Assembly (NCBI GenBank): GCA_041300865.1
Contig: JBFYTF010000600.1
Coordinates: 1 to 8,298, forward strand
From: JAAYZQ01 sp041300865
Lineage (GTDB): Bacteria > Chloroflexota > Anaerolineae > JAAYZQ01
Reading direction: 5' to 3'
Length of the DNA: 8,298 nt
Below are positions 5,672 to 8,298 of this stretch, piece after piece. Position numbers and translations under genes: made by a program. How positions within the stretch are numbered: position 1 is the first letter of the stretch; every line of letters starts with the position of its first letter. The notes under the pieces are model-generated. The model was not told the origin of the DNA and made no database searches. It worked only from the letters and a program-made list of their open reading frames with translations.

Positions 5672-6370
5672 ATGGATCTACCATTGAAACCGCGAACCCC
5701 CATTGAGAACCTGATCCGCCAGGGGGATCTGGAAGGCCTGCTGCGCAAGGCGGGCGAATTGCACGGCCATTTCTGCCCCTACGTGGCCCTCGGCGTGCGG
5801 GCCGGCTATCTGGCGCTCACAACGCTGGGCATCGAGCAGAACGTGGGCATGGAGGAGGTGGTGGCCATCGTCGAGACCAACAACTGCTTCAGTGACGGCA
5901 TCCAGGTGGTGACCGGCTGCACTTTTGCCAACAACGCCCTCATCTACCGCGACCTGGGCAAAACGGCGGTCACCGTTGCCAAACGGAACGGCACGGCCGT
6001 GCGCGTCGCCCTGCGCGCCGACTACGACGAGGGTTTCGACGCGCGCTACCCCGAGGCAGCGGCGCTGTTTGCCAAGATCGTCCGCGATCGACAGCAGCCG
6101 ACGCCTGAGGAGCAGGTGAGGCTGACGGAACTGTGGGCTGAGACCTCGGTGGGGCAGCTCGACGTGCCGGCCGAGGAGCTGTTCACGGTGCAGCACCAGC
6201 AAATCAAGGTGCCGGCCTACGCGCCGATTTTCGCCTCGGCCACGTGCGCCCTGTGCGGCGAGAGCGTCATGGAGAGCCGAGCACGACTGGTAGACGGCCG
6301 GCCGGCGTGCCTGGCCTGTGCCTCGGCGGCGACCTTCCAGCTCGACGGATCGGGCATCCGGATGGCATGA
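5672..6370 (+). CDS. FmdE-family protein with C-terminal zinc ribbon
   Basis: A 232-residue protein of the FmdE family (named for a subunit gene of molybdenum formylmethanofuran dehydrogenase operons). The hallmark HGHFCPY gives H31, H33 and C35, followed by E68, C72 (TNNCFSDG) and C83 (TGCTF), the likely metal site. A C-terminal treble-clef-like ribbon uses C192/C195 (CALC) and C213/C216 (CLAC). FmdE-like proteins outside methanogens have no settled function; many sit near metal transport genes, and a metal carrier or sensor role is an inference here. No other Fmd subunit is present, so it is not part of a formylmethanofuran dehydrogenase. It starts 18 nt after the CooT-like gene with AAAGGAGAA upstream, and its TGA overlaps the next ATG (ATGA), so it belongs to the operon. 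The frame is intact although the genes around it are broken. Confidence 0.88.
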   Translation: MDLPLKPRTPIENLIRQGDLEGLLRKAGELHGHFCPYVALGVRAGYLALTTLGIEQNVGMEEVVAIVETNNCFSDGIQVVTGCTFANNALIYRDLGKTAVTVAKRNGTAVRVALRADYDEGFDARYPEAAALFAKIVRDRQQPTPEEQVRLTELWAETSVGQLDVPAEELFTVQHQQIKVPAYAPIFASATCALCGESVMESRARLVDGRPACLACASAATFQLDGSGIRMA

Positions 6371-6955
6371 AAGCACGCGTCGTCGCCTACCTGGCGACCC
6401 TGTGGGTAGTGCTGACCCTGAATTTCCTCCTGCCGCGCCTGCTGCCCGGCGACCCGCTGTCGGCCCTCCTGGACCCCGAGAGCTCGGACTAGGTGTTCAA
6501 CGCCGAGGTGCGGGCCGCGCTGGAGGCCTACTATGGCCTGGACCGGCCGCTGCCGGTTCAGTACGCCGCCTATCTGCAGGGCGCGGTGAAGGCCGATCTG
6601 GGCCGTTCCATCCGGTTGAACCAACCGGTGGCCGCGCTGCTGGCCGCCCACCTGCCCTGGACGCTATTGCTGACCGGCACGGCGCTGGGCCTGGCCTCAT
6701 TGCTCGGCCTGGTGGGCGGGACCGAGGCGGCCTGGAAGCGCGGCTTGGCGGCTGACCGTCTGCTTACGGCGGCCGGTGTGGTGGCCGTCAACGCGCCGGT
6801 CTATTTCGTAGGCATGATGCTGCTCATCCTCTTTGGCGCCGGGCTGGGCTGGCTGCCCCTGGCGGAGGACGCACGCCCTTTGCCCAATACGAGGGGCCGC
6901 TGGCTGCCGCTGCCGATGTGGGCCGCCACCTGGTCCTGCCGGCGCTGACCCTGAC
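6367..6955 (+). pseudogene. Broken ABC permease 1 (DppB/NikB type)
   Basis: The first permease of a peptide/nickel-type ABC importer. ATG 6367 overlaps the fmdE-like stop. The N-terminal membrane segment and LLPGDPLSALLDPES are followed by an in-frame TAG (6490-6492), after which the same frame continues with family motifs: YYGLDRPLPVQY, DLGRSIR, LPWTLLLTG and the membrane segments up to GLGWLPL. Near 6865-6880 the frame shifts; the other frame then reads TPFAQYEGPLAA and HLVLPALTL, the start of the permease core. There the homology stops and permease 2 sequence follows, so the C-terminal core and EAA loop of permease 1 are deleted. One stop, one frameshift and one deletion make loss of function near certain. 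Confidence 0.85.
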
Positions 6956-7414
6956 CCGCCTGCCGCTGTTGATCTTGCTGGCGGCCTTCCTGGGCTCGGG
7001 CCTGGCCCAAACGGTGGCCATCATCTCGCTGCTTTTCTGGCCGACCACGGCTCGTGCCATCCGCGCCCAGGTGCAGAGCGTGCGCCAGCGGAGCTATGTC
7101 AAGATCGCCCGCAATTTCGGTGGGGGTGCCGGCTATGTCCTGCGCCGCCACATTCTGCCGGCCATTGCGCCGCTGATCGCCTTGGGCTGGTGGCCGCCGC
7201 GGGGCGGGCGGTGGCGATGGAAGCGAGCCTGGCCTTCCTGGGCCTAGGCGATCCGGCGGCCAAGGGCTGGGGGTTGATGATGCGTTTTGCCCTGAATCTG
7301 CCCGGCCTGCTGCTGACCGACCGCTGGCTGTGGTGGCTGCTGCCGCCCGGCCTGTGTATCACCCTGCTCGTCCTGGCCCTGACCTACCTGGGCATGGGCA
7401 TGGAGCGGCGGCTG
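6956..7414 (+). pseudogene. Broken ABC permease 2 (DppC/NikC type), 5'-truncated
   Basis: The C-terminal half of the second permease, joined directly to permease 1 at about 6950-6962. The frame reads RLPLLILLAAFLGSGL, FWPTTARAIRAQ and then the EAA-loop region KIARNFGG...RRHILPAIAP, which contacts the ATPase. A frameshift at about 7180-7190 moves the rest to another frame: AAGRAVAMEASLAFLGLGD, KGWGLMM and the last membrane segment LLPPGLCITLLVLALTYLG, ending around MERRL. The N-terminal half is absent. The open frame runs on to 7594 without homology and overlaps the next gene. No ATPase genes are in the window. Confidence 0.85.
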
Positions 7415-7451
7415 ATGGGCAATGAGAATCACCAAGAACAGGGGGAACATC

Positions 7452-7805
7452 ATGTTGCAGCGATGTTCGACACAAACGACTCGGACCGTCTTCTCGCTGA
7501 TCGCGCCACTGCTGCTGGTAGCCTGTGGCTCCGAGCCGACAGCAATGCCGTCCGCAGACGTGCCCGCCGTAGCACCCACAGCGGCTGCCGTTGAGCCAAC
7601 GGCGCCCGCGGCAGCGCCCTATGTCGGGACGCTGCGCCTGCCAGGCGGCGGCTACTGGGGTCATCCCTCGCCCTTTGGCTTCAACCGGGGACCGGGCTAC
7701 GTGCGCACCTCCCTGGTCTTTGACACCCTGGTCTGGCGCGACGCGGGCGGCGAGACGATCCCCTGGCTAGCCACCGGCTGGTCGCTGTCGAGCGACGAGC
7801 TGACC
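7452..7805 (+). pseudogene. Truncated substrate-binding lipoprotein (peptide/nickel family, SBP_bac_5)
   Basis: The N-terminal part of an extracytoplasmic solute-binding lipoprotein. ATG 7452 has GGGGGAA (7441-7447) upstream. A lipoprotein signal with hydrophobic core VFSLIAPLLL ends in the lipobox LVAC (acylated Cys25), followed by a Pro/Ala-rich linker. The mature part begins LRLPGGGYWGHPSPF and continues RTSLVFDTLVWRDAGGE, IPWLATGWSLSSDEL, typical of the family's N-terminal lobe. Homology stops at about residue 118 of a family usually near 500-600 residues. The frame runs on into unrelated hairpin-bearing sequence to a stop at 7994. The substrate cannot be told from the fragment; nickel is suggested only by context. 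Confidence 0.82.
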
Positions 7806-7831
7806 CCCTCCAGAAATCGACTTCCGTTGGT

Positions 7832-7853
7832 GAACCGGCCTGCGGGCCGGTTC
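7832..7853. repeat. Perfect 9-bp hairpin, possible terminator
   Basis: GAACCGGCC (7832-7840) and GGCCGGTTC (7845-7853) pair perfectly around the loop TGCG. On the plus strand TTGCTTCTTGG follows, T-rich but interrupted. It could be a leaky terminator for the decayed operon, or part of the inserted or rearranged segment that replaced the rest of the binding-protein gene. Confidence 0.6.
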
Positions 7854-7883
7854 TTGCTTCTTGGAGATGATGCCCGAGGAGCA

Positions 7884-7925
7884 TCTGTGAATTGTGCCAG
7901 GTGGGAGCCTGGCACAATTCACAGA
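7884..7925. repeat. Perfect 18-bp inverted repeat (REP-like hairpin)
   Basis: Positions 7884-7901 and 7908-7925 are perfect reverse complements around TGGGAG; the arm core is TTGTGCCAGG and CCTGGCACAA. No T-run follows on either strand. Perfection over 18 bp suggests a dispersed palindromic repeat or a small mobile element rather than a gene-specific site. It lies between the truncated binding-protein gene and the convergent minus-strand gene. No other copy was found in the window. Confidence 0.8.
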
Positions 7926-8010
7926 CGGCAAGGCTGCGAAAACAGACAGGAGTGGTGCTTGGACATCACCGGGACTGGGATATCGAACAAATGATCGTCC
8001 CTAGCACGGG

Positions 8011-8298
8011 TCAGGACCCATCTTGGCCGGGTGCACCACGGCCACACATCTCACACGGTCCGCGCCGCCGGTAGTAGTAGCCCAGTGTCGCCACAGCGAG
8101 CGCCGCGCCCCAGACTACGAACAGCATGGTAGGGGCGAGCCCGATGATATCGATGGCCTCTGTCTCACCGGTCAGCGCCGTGCCGACCAGCTGGGCGAAG
8201 CCGGACCACATCGCGATGCTACCCACCACCAGCAACACCGACACGAACGAGGCCGGGACTACCGCCAGCGCGATGGGCACCCGGCGTCCAGCCAGGCC
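8011..8298 (-). CDS. C-terminal part of an unrecognised membrane protein (runs off the window)
   Basis: A minus-strand frame with TGA at 8013-8011 stays open to the right edge, so the start is probably outside; a GTG at 8280 could also begin an 89-residue protein. The 95 visible residues have two clear membrane segments, about IALAVVPASFVSVLLVVG and LAPTMLFVVWGAALAVATLG, joined by a short acidic loop. A positively charged YYYRRR follows and then a short tail with CEMC. The charge pattern places the tail inside. I do not recognise the family. It converges on the decayed operon, with the two hairpins between them. Confidence 0.6.
   Translation of the reverse strand, partial: GLAGRRVPIALAVVPASFVSVLLVVGSIAMWSGFAQLVGTALTGETEAIDIIGLAPTMLFVVWGAALAVATLGYYYRRRGPCEMCGRGAPGQDGS

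Noticed and set aside
5672..6370. Formylmethanofuran dehydrogenase or methanogenesis operon
   Set aside because: Only the FmdE-like domain is present; no catalytic or tungsten/molybdenum subunit is nearby, and stand-alone FmdE proteins are common in bacteria.
1..8298. CRISPR array, tRNA or rRNA genes
   Set aside because: No regularly spaced direct repeats and no cloverleaf or rRNA signature noticed on either strand.

Overview
The window looks like a fragment of a GC-rich anaerobic bacterial chromosome. Gene content and protein style fit Chloroflexota or a similar anaerobe, but that placement is an impression and no marker gene is present. The theme is nickel-dependent carbon monoxide metabolism beside a metal-regulated locus.

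Left part (1-4017, + strand): an intact, tightly packed operon of a CooF-type four-cluster ferredoxin, a full-length CooS Ni-CO dehydrogenase with all B-, C- and D-cluster ligands, and an FAD/NAD(P) pyridine-nucleotide oxidoreductase. This is the known cooF-cooS-FNOR arrangement, thought to pass CO-derived electrons from CooS to CooF and then to NAD(P). The flavoprotein has no cysteine at all, and arginines replace the usual acidic residue of its dinucleotide-binding loop, which suggests NADP(H).

Middle (4018-5190): about 550 bp without a convincing gene but with a very long hairpin, followed by a Fur-family regulator. The regulator's promoter and the promoter just downstream of it both carry the same 27-bp operator, in opposite orientations (23 of 27 positions identical). 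Its TTGCAA arms resemble the Nur (nickel uptake regulator) box, so the regulator is best read as a nickel sensor of the Nur type that controls itself and the next operon.

Right part (5191-7805): the operator-controlled operon. It holds a broken SAM methyltransferase, a 30-residue CooT-like peptide with a Cys2 and five histidines, an intact FmdE-family zinc-ribbon protein, two peptide/nickel-type ABC permease remnants fused by a deletion, and a truncated substrate-binding lipoprotein. The two small metal-protein genes are intact while everything around them is broken, so this looks like a nickel-uptake operon whose transport part has decayed.

Right edge (7806-8298): a non-coding junction with two perfect hairpins (9 and 18 bp arms), then the 3' end of a minus-strand gene for an unrecognised membrane protein with a C-terminal CxxC.

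Taken together, the intact genes make a CO-to-reductant module next to a putative nickel homeostasis unit that would serve its Ni enzyme. No cooC, CO sensor (CooA/RcoM), hydrogenase, RNA gene, CRISPR array or transposase was seen in the window.
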